Source: Thauera sp.
GTDB taxonomy: Bacteria > Pseudomonadota > Gammaproteobacteria > Burkholderiales > Rhodocyclaceae
Length of the DNA: 64,000 bases
Direction of reading: 5' to 3'
Assembly (NCBI GenBank): GCA_024235615.1
Contig: JACKMB010000001.1
Coordinates: 372,001-436,000 of the forward strand
This document shows, piece by piece, positions 52,396-64,000 of the stretch (the stretch's first letter is position 1; the number at the start of each line of letters is the position of its first letter). The notes under the pieces are model-generated. The model was given only the letters and a program-made list of their open reading frames with translations. It had not been told where the DNA came from and did no database searches. The position numbers and the translations under genes are program-made.

Positions 52396-54360
52396 TCAGC
52401 CCTTGAGCTGCTCGAGGATGTGCGGGTTCTCGAGCGTCGAGGTGTCCTGGGTGACATCCTCGCCCTTGGCGAGCTGGCGCAGCAGGCGGCGCATGATCTT
52501 GCCGGAGCGGGTCTTGGGCAGGTTCTCGCCGAAGCGGATGTCCTTCGGCTTGGCGATCGGCCCGATCTCGTGGCCGACCCAGTTCTGCAGTTCCTTGACC
52601 ACCTTGGCGGCTTCCTCGCCGGTGGGACGCGCGCCCTTCAGCACCACGAAGGCAACGATCGCCTCGCCCGTGAGGTCGTCCGGGCGGCCGACCACGGCGG
52701 CCTCGGCCACCTTCTCGTGCGCGACCAGGGCCGACTCGATCTCCATCGTGCCCATGCGGTGGCCGGAGACGTTGAGCACGTCGTCGATGCGGCCGGTGAT
52801 GGTGAAGTAGCCGGTCTCGGCGTCGCGGATGGCGCCGTCGCCCGCGAGGTAGAGCTTGCCCTTGAAGTCCTCGGGGTAGTAGGTCTTCTTGAAGCGGTCG
52901 GGGTCGCCCCACACCGTGCGGATCATCGACGGCCACGGCTTGGTGACCACCAGGATGCCGCCCTGGCCCCAGGGCACCTCGGTGCCGGTCTCATCGACCA
53001 CCGCGGCCATGATGCCCGGGAAGGGCAGCGTGCACGAACCCGGGATCATCGGGGTCGCACCCGGCATCGGGGTGATCATGTGCGCGCCGGTCTCGGTCTG
53101 CCAGAAGGTATCGACGATCGGGCAGCGTCCGCCGCCGACGTTCTCGTAGTACCACTCCCAGGCCGCCGGGTTGATCGGCTCGCCGACCGAGCCGAGGATG
53201 CGCAGCGAGGACAGGTCGTACTGCTTCGGATGCACGGCCGGGTTGTTGTCGGCGGCCTTGATCAACGAGCGGATCGCGGTCGGCGCGGTGTAGAAGATGC
53301 TGACCTTGTGGTCCTGGATCATCTTCCAGAAGCGGCCGGCGTCCGGATAGGTCGGCACGCCTTCGAACACGATCTCGGTCGCGCCGCAGGCGAGCGGACC
53401 GTAGGTGATGTAGGTGTGACCGGTGACCCAGCCGATGTCGGCGGTGCACCAGTAGACGTCGTTCGGCTTGATGTCGAAGGTGTACTTCATCGACAGCACG
53501 GCCTGCAGCAGGTAGCCGCCCGAGGAGTGCTGCACGCCCTTCGGCTTGCCGGTGGAGCCCGAGGTGTAGAGGATGAACAGCGGGTGCTCGGCCTCGACCC
53601 ACTCCGGCTCGCAGGTCTCGGACTGGTTGGCGACCGCGTCGTGGTACCAGGTGTCGCGACCGGCGACCATGGCGACGTCGGCACCGGTGCGCTTGACGAC
53701 GATGACGTTCTTGACCGAGTCGCAGCCGCCCAGCGACAGCGCCTCGTCGGCGATCGGCTTGAGCGGCAGCGCCTTGCCGCCGCGGAACTGGCCGTCGGAG
53801 GTGATCACGGCCACCGCGCCGGCGTCCTCGATGCGGTCGCGCAGGGCCTGGGCGGAGAAGCCGCCGAACACGATCGAGTGGGTCGCGCCGATGCGGGCGC
53901 AGGCCTGCATCGCGACCACGCCTTCGATCGACATCGGCAGGTAGATGATGACGCGATCGCCCTTCTTGACGCCCATGCCGCGCAGGGCGTTGGCGAACTT
54001 GCTGACGCGGGCGAGCAGGTCCTTGTAGGTGATGCGGATGACTTCGCCGCCGTCGGCTTCGAAGATCAGCGCGACCTTGTCGCCGAGGCCGTTATTGACG
54101 TTGCGGTCGAGGCAGTTGTAGGAGACGTTGAGCTTGCCGTCTGCGAACCACTTGAAGAAAGGCGCGTTCGACTGGTCGAGGACCTGGGTGAAGGGCTCCT
54201 TCCAGTCCAGCAACTCCTTGGCGCGGCGGCCCCAGTAACCCTCGTAGTCGTCCTCGGCCTCCTTGCACAGCGCGCGATAACCGTCCATGCCGGACACCGC
54301 TGCGTTCTTGACCATCTCTTCCGAGGGGTTGTAAATGCGGACTTGTTGCTCGTTGGACAT
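52396..54360 (-). CDS. acs: Acetyl-CoA synthetase (AMP-forming)
   Basis: 654 residues from the ATG at 54360, with AGGAG 8 nt upstream; a GTG two codons earlier is possible. ANL-superfamily motifs are present: [15 protein letters not shown] (phosphate loop), [27 protein letters not shown] and the C-terminal [14 protein letters not shown], whose Lys is the classic acetylation site that switches the enzyme off. It turns acetate, CoA and ATP into acetyl-CoA. It leads a leftward cluster with the symporter-kinase, receiver, exonuclease fusion and symporter, so it is probably their control target or partner. Confidence 0.98.
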   Translation of the reverse strand: MSNEQQVRIYNPSEEMVKNAAVSGMDGYRALCKEAEDDYEGYWGRRAKELLDWKEPFTQVLDQSNAPFFKWFADGKLNVSYNCLDRNVNNGLGDKVALIFEADGGEVIRITYKDLLARVSKFANALRGMGVKKGDRVIIYLPMSIEGVVAMQACARIGATHSIVFGGFSAQALRDRIEDAGAVAVITSDGQFRGGKALPLKPIADEALSLGGCDSVKNVIVVKRTGADVAMVAGRDTWYHDAVANQSETCEPEWVEAEHPLFILYTSGSTGKPKGVQHSSGGYLLQAVLSMKYTFDIKPNDVYWCTADIGWVTGHTYITYGPLACGATEIVFEGVPTYPDAGRFWKMIQDHKVSIFYTAPTAIRSLIKAADNNPAVHPKQYDLSSLRILGSVGEPINPAAWEWYYENVGGGRCPIVDTFWQTETGAHMITPMPGATPMIPGSCTLPFPGIMAAVVDETGTEVPWGQGGILVVTKPWPSMIRTVWGDPDRFKKTYYPEDFKGKLYLAGDGAIRDAETGYFTITGRIDDVLNVSGHRMGTMEIESALVAHEKVAEAAVVGRPDDLTGEAIVAFVVLKGARPTGEEAAKVVKELQNWVGHEIGPIAKPKDIRFGENLPKTRSGKIMRRLLRQLAKGEDVTQDTSTLENPHILEQLKG

Positions 54361-54379
54361 GCTCACCTCTCCTCAACTG

Positions 54380-54393
54380 TTCAAATGGTTGAA
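54380..54393. promoter_or_regulatory. Small palindrome upstream of acs
   Basis: TTCAA-ATGG-TTGAA lies 20 bp upstream of the acs ATG. A related TTGAACC occurs at about 54416-54422. It could be an operator or a leader-RNA element, but no matching factor is identified. The rest of the 289-bp acs-fumA gap shows no clear promoter. Confidence 0.3.
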
Positions 54394-54649
54394 GCTACCC
54401 GTTGCGGGTGGGCTGGTTGAACCCAGCCTTTGATTTGCCCGAACGCCGACGCCCCCTTGCGGGCCCTCCCCGTCCGGACACTCGGATGCCGTTCGAAACG
54501 CCGGCATTAGAGAACAGCTATCTTACACAGGACTTACACCGCCTCGCCAGCGACGGCCGGCGGGGCCGGTGGTAGAATCCGGCGCCACTCCGGGCCTCGC
54601 GGCCCGGTCGCGTCATTCTGCCCCCATGTCATTCCGGAGACCAAGCGCC

Positions 54650-56182
54650 ATGACGATCATTCGCCAGGAAGACCTCATCCAGTCGATCGCGGATGCCTTC
54701 CAGTACATCAGCTACTACCACCCGCTCGACTACATCCAGGCGCTCGGCGAGGCCTACGCGCGCGAGGAGAGCCCGGCCGCGAAGGACGCGATCGCGCAGA
54801 TCCTGACCAACTCGCGCATGGCCGCCGAAGGCCACCGCCCGATCTGCCAGGATACCGGCATCGCGGTGGTCTTTCTCAAGGTCGGCATGAACGTGCAGTG
54901 GGACGCCAAGATGAGCGTCCAGGAGATGATCGACGAGGGCGTGCGCCGCGCCTACAACCACCCCGACAACAAGCTGCGCGCCTCGGTGCTGCTCGACCCG
55001 GCCGGCAAACGCCAGAACAGCAAGGACAACACCCCGGCGGTGGTGCACTACGAGATCGTCGCGGGCGACGACGTCGAGGTCATCTGCGCGGCCAAGGGCG
55101 GCGGCTCCGAGAACAAGACCAAGATGGTCATGCTCAACCCCTCCGACTCGATCGTCGACTGGGTGCTCAAGACCGTGCCGACCATGGGCGCGGGCTGGTG
55201 TCCGCCGGGCATCCTCGGCATCGGCATCGGCGGCACCCCGGAGAAGGCGATGCTGCTGGCCAAGGAATCGCTGATGGAGCCCGTCAACATCCACGAGCTG
55301 CGCGAGAAGGCCGCCTCCGGCGCCGCACTCAGCCGCGTCGAGGAGCTCCGCCTCGAGCTCATGGACAAGGTCAACGCGCTCGGCATCGGCGCCCAGGGCC
55401 TGGGCGGCCTCACCACCGTGCTCGACGTCAAGATCATGGACTATCCGACCCACGCCGCCTCGCTGCCGGTGGCGATGATCCCCAACTGCGCCGCCACCCG
55501 CCACGTGCACTTCCACCTCGACGGCTCGGGCCCCGCGCACCTGCCGACCCCTAAGCTCGAGGACTGGCCGCAGGTCACCTGGAAGGCCGACACCAACGTC
55601 GCCACCCGCGTGAACCTCGACACCCTCACCAAGGAAGAGGTCGCCTCCTGGAAGCCGGGCCAGATCCTGCTCCTCAACGGCAGGATGCTCACCGGCCGCG
55701 ACGCCGCGCACAAGCGCATCGCCGACATGCTGGAGAGGGGCGAGAAGCTGCCGGTCGACTTCACCAACCGCGTGATCTACTACGTCGGCCCGGTCGACCC
55801 GGTGCGCGACGAGGTCGTCGGTCCCGCCGGCCCCACCACCGCCACGCGCATGGACAAGTTCACCCGCATGATGCTGGAGAAGACCGGCCTCATCTCGATG
55901 ATCGGCAAGTCCGAGCGCGGTCCGGTGGCCATCGAGGCGATCAAGGACAACCAGTCGGCCTACCTGATGGCGGTCGGGGGCGCAGCCTATCTGGTGTCGA
56001 AGGCGATCAAGGAAGCCAAGGTCGTCGGCTTCGCCGACCTCGGCATGGAAGCGATCTACGAATTCACCGTGCAGGACATGCCGGTGACGGTCGCGGTCGA
56101 CGCCAAGGGCACCAGCGTGCACAACACCGGGCCGAAGGAATGGCAGGCGAAGATCGGCAAGATCCCGGTCGCCGTCGCCTGA
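54650..56182 (+). CDS. fumA: Class I fumarate hydratase ([4Fe-4S])
   Basis: 510 residues from the ATG at 54650, with GGAGA upstream. The alpha-type part carries Cys in GHRPICQDTGIAVVF, in GAGWCPPGILGIGIGG and in MIPNCAATRHVHFH, the three ligands of the labile [4Fe-4S] cluster. The beta-type part has GQILLLNGRMLTGRDAAHKR and later YYVGPVDPVRDEVVGPAGPTTATRMD. The single chain resembles E. coli FumA/FumB and converts fumarate to malate. The oxygen-sensitive cluster suits low-oxygen growth; no class II fumC is in this window. It diverges from acs. Confidence 0.97.
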   Translation: MTIIRQEDLIQSIADAFQYISYYHPLDYIQALGEAYAREESPAAKDAIAQILTNSRMAAEGHRPICQDTGIAVVFLKVGMNVQWDAKMSVQEMIDEGVRRAYNHPDNKLRASVLLDPAGKRQNSKDNTPAVVHYEIVAGDDVEVICAAKGGGSENKTKMVMLNPSDSIVDWVLKTVPTMGAGWCPPGILGIGIGGTPEKAMLLAKESLMEPVNIHELREKAASGAALSRVEELRLELMDKVNALGIGAQGLGGLTTVLDVKIMDYPTHAASLPVAMIPNCAATRHVHFHLDGSGPAHLPTPKLEDWPQVTWKADTNVATRVNLDTLTKEEVASWKPGQILLLNGRMLTGRDAAHKRIADMLERGEKLPVDFTNRVIYYVGPVDPVRDEVVGPAGPTTATRMDKFTRMMLEKTGLISMIGKSERGPVAIEAIKDNQSAYLMAVGGAAYLVSKAIKEAKVVGFADLGMEAIYEFTVQDMPVTVAVDAKGTSVHNTGPKEWQAKIGKIPVAVA

Positions 56183-56246
56183 GCCCGCTCCCATCCTGAA
56201 GCACCCTGCCCGCTCCCTCGCACGGGGGGGCGGGCGCGGCGCCGGC

Positions 56247-59200
56247 TCAGGCCCGCGCCAGGCGCCACGGCGCGGGGGGCGACCAGCTCGCCGCCCAGGC
56301 GGGGATCCTCTCCGCCGGCATCGGCCGCGCGATCCCGTAGCCCTGCGCCACCTCGCAACCGAGCTCCAGCAGCAGGCTGCCATGCTCCACCTCTTCCACG
56401 CCCTCGGCGACCACCTCGCGCTTGAAGGCATGGGCGAGCCCCATGATCGCCTTCAGGATGGCGAGATCCTCGGCGTCATCCACCATCCCGCGCACGAACA
56501 GCTGGTCGATCTTGAGGCGCGCCGCCGGTAGCCGCTTGAGATACGCGAGCGAGGAATACCCCGTCCCGAAGTCGTCGAGCGCGAAGGACACGCCGATGCC
56601 TGCGCAGGCCTCGACGATGCGCGTGACCTGGGTGATGCTCTCCAGCGCGCTGGTCTCCAGCACCTCCAGTTCCAGTGCACCCGGTCCCAGTTCGGGGTGA
56701 CGCGCGAGCGCCGCCTGCAGCCGCAGCATGAAATCCGCCGCCTGCAGATGACGCGCGCCCACGTTCACGCTCACCGGCAGGAACAAGCCCCCACGCTGCC
56801 AGGCGGCAACCTGCGCGAGCGCCTGCTCGATGACCCAGTCGCCGATCTCGACCGCGAGCGGGTGATCGGCCACCGCCGGCAGGAAGGCCGCCGGCTCGAG
56901 CTCGCCCTGGCGCGGATGGCGCCAGCGGATCAGCGCCTCGACCCCTACCACCGCGCCGCTGCGCATGTTCACCTTGGGCTGGTACAGGAGCTGGAACTCG
57001 CTCGCGCGCAAGCCCCCGCGGATCGCCGCCAGGGTCTGGTGGCGGCCGCGCTGGGAGCGATCGTGCGCGGTGTCGAAGACGTGGTAGCGGTTCTTGCCGG
57101 CAAGCTTGGCCTGGTACATCGCGAGGTCGGCCTGGCGCAGCAGCTGGTCGGCATCGACCTCCTCAGCCTGGGGGTAAAGGGTGAGCCCGACGCTTGCCGA
57201 GACCTTCACCTCCTGCCCCGCGAGCGCAACCGCCTGCGACACCGCGCAGAGCAGGCGGCGCACGAGCAATTCACAGGCCTCGACGTCGGGCAGATCGAGC
57301 AGCAGCGCGACGAACTCGTCGCCCCCCAGGCGCGAGATGCTGTCGCCCTCGCGCAGCGCCGCCTTCATGCGCGCCGCCACCACCGTGAGCAACTGGTCGC
57401 CAGCCTGGTGGCCGAGGGTGTCGTTGATCGACTTGAAGCCGTCGAGGTCGATGTAGGCGAGCGCGAGCTGCTGGCCGCGCCTGCGCGCCTGCGCCATCCC
57501 CCGCTGCATGCGGTCGCTGAGCAGGACGCGGTTGGGCAGCCCGGTCAGTGCATCGTAGTGCGCGATGTACTCGAGGCGGGACTCGTGCTCCTTCTGCCGG
57601 GTGATGTCGGTCAGCGTGCCGGAGAGCCCCACGACCCGGCCCTGCGCATCGAGCGCACGCCGCGCGCTCATCTCCAGCCAGCGAAAGCCGCCGCCGGCGC
57701 AGCGGTAGCGCGCGGCGTGGGTGCAGGACTCGAGTTCGCCCGCGAGCACCTGCTCGACCATCTCGCCGTGCTGCTCGCGATCGTCGGCATGCACGTGGGC
57801 GAGAAAATGGCGGCCGAGGCTCTCCTCCAGGGGATGGCCGGTGATGTCGGCCCAGGCCTTGTTGAGGAAGGTCCAGCGCCCCTCCCCGTCGAGCAGGAAG
57901 ATCACCTCGCGCACGCTCTCCACCACCGACCGGTAGCGTGCCTCGCTCGCCAACAGCCCGTCGTGCGCGCGCTTGCGCTCGATGACCCCGCTGAAGGCGT
58001 TGCCCACCAGGGTCATCAGGGTCTTGTCCTCGTCGGTCCAGGAGCGCTCGCGGCACACCGCGTCGAGCCCTATGATGCCGCGCACCTGCCCGTCCACCAC
58101 CATGGGCACCCCGAGCACCGACCGGATCGACTGCGCCTCGAGCAGCACGCGGTCGGCCTCGGCCTCGGCCGGCAGCGCGGCGACGCTGGGGTAGTCGACG
58201 ATCCCGAGCTGCTTGATGGTGCGCAGGAAGAGCAGCGAGTCGTCGAAGGGCAGGCCCTGGAGCTTGTCGATCTGCGGCTCGATGCCCTCGGCGCACCACT
58301 CGTGGGTGTTGTCGAGCTGGCAGCCGTCCTCGGAGACCTGGAACACATAGGCGCGATCGGCCTCGGCGAAGCGGCCGAGTTCGCCGAGGGCCTGGTCGAG
58401 GTGCCCGTCCAGCTCGGCAGGCGCGGCCAGGATCAGCTCGGACGAGATCCGCCCCACCAGGCGCTCGAACGCGATCCGCCCGGTCAGCACGCGCTCGGCG
58501 CGCTCGCGCACCAGCTCGGCCGCCACCCGGTCGTCGAAGATCTCGAGCAGGGTGCGCACTGCCGCCTCGTCGTCGAAAGGCTTGCGGCGCAGCGCCACCA
58601 TCAGGCCGAGTACGCCCCCCTCGCGGTCGAACAGCGGCACGCCGGCATAGGCGTCGATGCCCATGCGCACGAGTTCGCGGTCGCGCGGAAAGCGTTCATG
58701 CACCCCACGCGGGTAGATGCACGCCCCCCGCCCGACCGTGCCGTCGCAGGGGGACTCGGCGAGCGCGTAGCGGAACGGACGTATGACGCCGCCGTCGCCC
58801 CAGCCCGCGCGCACCTCGACGTGCGCCCCATCGGCGCAGAGCTGGCCGACGAAGGCGATATCCAGATCGAGCGCCTCGACGACGTGCCGGCACACCGCCT
58901 CGTAGAAGCCCTCGCCCGACAGCCGCGCATAGCGCGCCGCGAGCGCATCGAGCGCGAGATCGCCGCGCTTGCGCTCGGTGATGTCGTAGCAATAGCCGAT
59001 GTAGCCGAGGAAGGTGCCGTCGGGGTCGCGGCGCGGATTGCCCTCGTCCGAGATCCACCGGAAGCCGCCGTCGGCATGGCGCAGGCGGTATTCCATCCGG
59101 AACGGCTCCCGGCGCGCGAAGGCCTTCCTCCAGGTGTTCAGGCAACCCTCGGCGTCGTCCGGATGCAAGTCGGCCGCCCAGCCCGTGCCCCGGGACTGCT

Positions 59201-60002
59201 CCAGCGTGCGGCCGGTGAACTGCAGCCAGGTGTCGTTGAAGTAGTTGCACCCGCCCTCGGCATCCGATGTCCAGATCAGCGCCGACTTGCTGTTGGCGAG
59301 CTCGCGGAAGTGGCGCTCGCTCTCTTCCAGGGCGCGACGCGCGGTCTTGCGGTCCTCCTCGGTGCGCAGCGCGATGATCATGCTCGCGCAGGTGACCAGC
59401 ATGGGCTCGAGCTCGACGATCAAGGCCTGGTCGTAGCCCTGCTCCGCATTCGCCAGCCCGACCATGCCGATCAAATGCCCGCCGTGGAACAGCGGCAGGC
59501 CGAGAAAGGCCCGCAGTTCGGGGTGTCCGGGCGGCAGCCCCGCGCCGCGGGGATCGCCGGCGGGCGCATTGCAGATCACCGGGGCGGCGGTCCGCACGAC
59601 CGCACCGAACAAGGTGTCGAGGTTGTGGAACTCGAAGCCACCGGTACGCATGCGCTCGAAGAGGGTGCGCGACTCCGGACTCCACGAGATGTCGCTGAGC
59701 CCGTGCATGCGCAGGAAGGACTCCCCGGCTTCATCGTGCAGGACCTCGCCGATGAAGCCGTACTCGCTGCCGGTCAGCGCGAGGAGGTGGTCGAGCATCG
59801 CCGAGAAGGTGTCGGAGGAGGAGCGCCCCACCAGCATGCCGCGCTGCAGGGCAGACAGCACCGACAGCATCTGCGCCTGCCGTGCAACGCGCGCCTCCAG
59901 CTCCGCGAGCGCAGCCGAGGCGCGCCGTGGCGCCGCTTGCACCCCCTCCTGCCCTGGCTCGACGGGCACGTCACCCGGCAACTCGTTCCCCAAGCCCGAC
60001 AT
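56247..60002 (-). CDS. Soluble multi-sensor GAF/PAS GGDEF-EAL cyclic-di-GMP enzyme
   Basis: 1251 residues from the ATG at 60002 (GAGGGG upstream), with no membrane helix. Modules in order are GAF (about 50-190), PAS (210-330; LIWTSDAEGGCNYFNDTWLQFTG), GAF (345-495), GAF (505-680), PAS (690-815), GGDEF (825-980) and EAL (1000-1240). GGDEF is intact at 893-897 with an RXXD site (REGD) before it. EAL is intact at 1022-1024, with DDFGTGYSSLAYL following. It may make or degrade c-di-GMP in response to up to five cytoplasmic inputs. It converges with fumA (64 bp between stop codons) and follows ppsA, separated by that gene's terminator. Confidence 0.94.
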   Translation of the reverse strand: MSGLGNELPGDVPVEPGQEGVQAAPRRASAALAELEARVARQAQMLSVLSALQRGMLVGRSSSDTFSAMLDHLLALTGSEYGFIGEVLHDEAGESFLRMHGLSDISWSPESRTLFERMRTGGFEFHNLDTLFGAVVRTAAPVICNAPAGDPRGAGLPPGHPELRAFLGLPLFHGGHLIGMVGLANAEQGYDQALIVELEPMLVTCASMIIALRTEEDRKTARRALEESERHFRELANSKSALIWTSDAEGGCNYFNDTWLQFTGRTLEQSRGTGWAADLHPDDAEGCLNTWRKAFARREPFRMEYRLRHADGGFRWISDEGNPRRDPDGTFLGYIGYCYDITERKRGDLALDALAARYARLSGEGFYEAVCRHVVEALDLDIAFVGQLCADGAHVEVRAGWGDGGVIRPFRYALAESPCDGTVGRGACIYPRGVHERFPRDRELVRMGIDAYAGVPLFDREGGVLGLMVALRRKPFDDEAAVRTLLEIFDDRVAAELVRERAERVLTGRIAFERLVGRISSELILAAPAELDGHLDQALGELGRFAEADRAYVFQVSEDGCQLDNTHEWCAEGIEPQIDKLQGLPFDDSLLFLRTIKQLGIVDYPSVAALPAEAEADRVLLEAQSIRSVLGVPMVVDGQVRGIIGLDAVCRERSWTDEDKTLMTLVGNAFSGVIERKRAHDGLLASEARYRSVVESVREVIFLLDGEGRWTFLNKAWADITGHPLEESLGRHFLAHVHADDREQHGEMVEQVLAGELESCTHAARYRCAGGGFRWLEMSARRALDAQGRVVGLSGTLTDITRQKEHESRLEYIAHYDALTGLPNRVLLSDRMQRGMAQARRRGQQLALAYIDLDGFKSINDTLGHQAGDQLLTVVAARMKAALREGDSISRLGGDEFVALLLDLPDVEACELLVRRLLCAVSQAVALAGQEVKVSASVGLTLYPQAEEVDADQLLRQADLAMYQAKLAGKNRYHVFDTAHDRSQRGRHQTLAAIRGGLRASEFQLLYQPKVNMRSGAVVGVEALIRWRHPRQGELEPAAFLPAVADHPLAVEIGDWVIEQALAQVAAWQRGGLFLPVSVNVGARHLQAADFMLRLQAALARHPELGPGALELEVLETSALESITQVTRIVEACAGIGVSFALDDFGTGYSSLAYLKRLPAARLKIDQLFVRGMVDDAEDLAILKAIMGLAHAFKREVVAEGVEEVEHGSLLLELGCEVAQGYGIARPMPAERIPAWAASWSPPAPWRLARA

Positions 60003-60089
60003 CCGATCCCCTCGAATCCGCAAGCAAGACAAGCGCGCATCTTAGCGGGAAGCCTTTCCCGGCGGCATGACTGCAACGCCTGGATGCAT

Positions 60090-60120
60090 AAAAAAGGCGC
60101 CGACCCTGCCGGTCGGCGCC
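60090..60120 (-). terminator. Rho-independent terminator after ppsA
   Basis: GGCGCCGACC (60096-60105) pairs perfectly with GGTCGGCGCC (60111-60120) over a 5-nt loop. Leftward it is followed by TTTTTT. It starts 29 bp after the ppsA stop codon. Confidence 0.92.
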
Positions 60121-60149
60121 CTCGATGCGACAGCCCGCGTGGGCGAGGT

Positions 60150-62516
<2,367 letters not shown>

Positions 62517-62653
62517 GGGTGGCTTCCGCAAATGTTGGGGAGAAAGCAGAATATCGCGAACGGCAGTGTACGATTTTTTGTGCTGTGCCGCATCACAGGG
62601 TTTGCCCCAATACACGCCCCGCCTCCCCGGTCGGGGCCGCAAGGTCCGAAATC

Positions 62654-63487
62654 ATGAACGACATCGCCCGCCGCACCGTCTTCTTCGTCTCCGACGGCAC
62701 CGGCATCACCGCCGAAACCCTTGGCCACAGCCTGTTGGCGCAGTTTCCGGAGGCGCGCTTCCGGCAGGTGCGCGCGCCTTTCATCGACGACATCGACAAG
62801 GCGATCGACTGCGCGACGCAGATCCGCGAGGCCGCAGCCGAGGACGGCGTGCGCCCGATCGTGTTCAGCACGCTGGTCAATCAGGCCACGGTTGATGCAC
62901 TGCACAAATCCGATGCGCTCTTCCTCGACCTCTTCGAGCGCTTCATCGGACCGCTCGAGGCCGAGCTCGGCCAGCGCTCCACCCATGCCGTGGGTCGCTT
63001 CCACGGCATCGCCGACAGCCTCAACTACAAGCACCGCATCGAGGCGATCAACTTCGCCATGGCGCACGACGACGGCATCTCCAGCGAGGGCGAGCTCGCC
63101 GAGGCCGACGTGATCCTGGTCGGCGTGTCGCGCTCGGGCAAGACTCCCACCAGCCTGTACCTGGCCATGCAATTCGGCGTCAAGGCGGCCAACTATCCGC
63201 TGATCCCCGAGGACTTCGAGCGCAACAAGCTGCCCGGCGAGCTGCACAAGTACCGCGGCAAGCTCTTCGGCCTCACCATCGCCCCCGAGCGCCTGTCGCA
63301 GATCCGCCAAGAACGCCGCCCCAACAGCCGCTACGCCTCGCTGGAAAACTGCCGCTACGAGATCGACGCCGCGCACAAGCTCATGCGCCGCGAGAACATC
63401 CGCTGCCTCGACTCCACGGCAAAGTCGATCGAGGAGATCTCCGCCACCATCCTGCAGACCATCCGGGTCGATCGCCCGGGTTTCTGA
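62654..63487 (+). CDS. ppsR: PEP synthase regulatory protein (kinase/pyrophosphorylase, DUF299)
   Basis: 277 residues. The start [27 protein letters not shown] and the P-loop-like [15 protein letters not shown] (about residues 155-169) define the family. These proteins inactivate PpsA by ADP-dependent phosphorylation of a Thr and reactivate it by phosphate-dependent pyrophosphorolysis. The divergent neighbour ppsA is the expected target, an arrangement shared across proteobacteria. Confidence 0.96.
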   Translation: MNDIARRTVFFVSDGTGITAETLGHSLLAQFPEARFRQVRAPFIDDIDKAIDCATQIREAAAEDGVRPIVFSTLVNQATVDALHKSDALFLDLFERFIGPLEAELGQRSTHAVGRFHGIADSLNYKHRIEAINFAMAHDDGISSEGELAEADVILVGVSRSGKTPTSLYLAMQFGVKAANYPLIPEDFERNKLPGELHKYRGKLFGLTIAPERLSQIRQERRPNSRYASLENCRYEIDAAHKLMRRENIRCLDSTAKSIEEISATILQTIRVDRPGF

Positions 63488-63593
63488 GCGCACGGCGGGT
63501 GCTTCGACCGGCGTTTTCCTGCGGCATTGGTAGAATGCGGGGTCATGGGTGTCGCCCAAGCCGGCACCCCGAACAGCGCAACAGGAACCCGAC

Positions 63594-64000
63594 ATGAAAA
63601 GAACGCGCCTCAAGCGCCGCGGCGGCCTCGGCCGCACTGCCGAACAACTCGCCTGGCTCGCCGGCGGGCTGGCCCAGTCCGGCAGCCGGATCGAGGACCA
63701 CTACTGGGAGACGCAGCTCGCCAGGCTGATCGACGAGACCCTGGCCGACAACGACGAGGAAGTGCTCAACGCCGCGCTCGACCATCTCTTCAGTGCCGAC
63801 GCTCGCGCCTACGACGAGCTCGCCGACAACATCGAGTCGCGTGCCGAATGTGCCGCCGGCAGCATCGCCGGGCACGACGTCGTGCTGATCGCTGCACCGG
63901 TGCTGGCATGGTCGCGCTACCGCATCCCGGCCACCAACATCCCCGCCGCGGTGCTCGCCAACCTGCGCGTGCACCTGCAGGCCCACGTGCTCGCCAAGGG
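63594..64000 (+). CDS. DUF2863-family protein (partial, C-terminus beyond window)
   Basis: The first 135 residues are visible. The start RLKRRGGLGRTAEQLAWLAGGLAQSGSRIEDHYWE and the later CAAGSIAGHDVVLIAAPVLAWSRYRIPAT fit the DUF2863 family, which is largely restricted to betaproteobacteria and has no known function. AGGA lies 9 nt upstream of the ATG. The visible part looks soluble with no signal peptide. It follows ppsR by 106 bp in the same direction. Confidence 0.82.
   Translation, partial: MKRTRLKRRGGLGRTAEQLAWLAGGLAQSGSRIEDHYWETQLARLIDETLADNDEEVLNAALDHLFSADARAYDELADNIESRAECAAGSIAGHDVVLIAAPVLAWSRYRIPATNIPAAVLANLRVHLQAHVLAK

Overview
The window is a GC-rich stretch (roughly two thirds G+C by eye) of a denitrifying betaproteobacterium. 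The best match is the Thauera/Azoarcus/Aromatoleum group (Rhodocyclales): it combines cd1 nitrite reductase, a narK1-narK2-narGHJI-narXL locus, a DUF2863 protein, and an acetate-sensing symporter-kinase cluster. The genus is inferred from gene content; no 16S gene is present. I saw no tRNA, rRNA, insertion sequence, prophage or CRISPR array.

Layout. (a) 1-4321, nitrite respiration: nirS, a NapC/NirT tetraheme quinol dehydrogenase and a c-552-type cytochrome (cut by the window edge) run leftward. nirE (haem d1 / sirohaem branch) diverges from them, and an FNR/Dnr-type box lies in between. (b) 4374-15019, mixed housekeeping: a CBS-DUF294 nucleotidyltransferase-like protein, a YihY-type membrane protein, a broken recQ, guaB-guaA, rnfH-ratA, smpB, a Yip1-like membrane protein and a MarR regulator. 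(c) 15056-28458, nitrate respiration: narK1-narK2-narG-narH-narJ-narI-narX-narL, all leftward, preceded by a cysteine-poor Dnr-type Crp/Fnr regulator. (d) 28588-38007: selO, a Yej-like peptide ABC transporter with no ATPase gene beside it, fabI and ppiD; fabI and ppiD converge on a perfect 19-bp hairpin. (e) 38159-44462: a MASE1/CHASE-like GGDEF-EAL protein, three tandem ~121-bp palindromic repeats, and clpB with a clear sigma-32 promoter. (f) 44470-54360, acetate module: acs, a small two-helix membrane protein, a sodium/solute-symporter histidine kinase (CrbS type), a receiver-only response regulator, a membrane PAS-pseudokinase fused to a DnaQ-type exonuclease, and a symporter that carries an EF-hand-like loop. 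(g) 54650-64000, central carbon and signalling: class I fumarase, a large soluble GAF/PAS/GGDEF/EAL protein, ppsA with its regulator ppsR in divergent orientation, and a DUF2863 gene running off the end.

How the parts fit. Regions a and c supply nitrate uptake, nitrate reduction, nitrite reduction, their quinol electron carrier and two control layers (NarXL for nitrate/nitrite; Dnr/FNR for NO or anoxia). Regions f and g handle acetate activation, the TCA step at fumarate and gluconeogenesis from pyruvate. Acetate is a common electron donor for denitrifiers. The most unusual item is the acetate module: an intact membrane-transporter kinase and a receiver-only regulator are co-encoded with a membrane protein whose kinase half looks dead and whose C-terminus is a complete DEDDh exonuclease.
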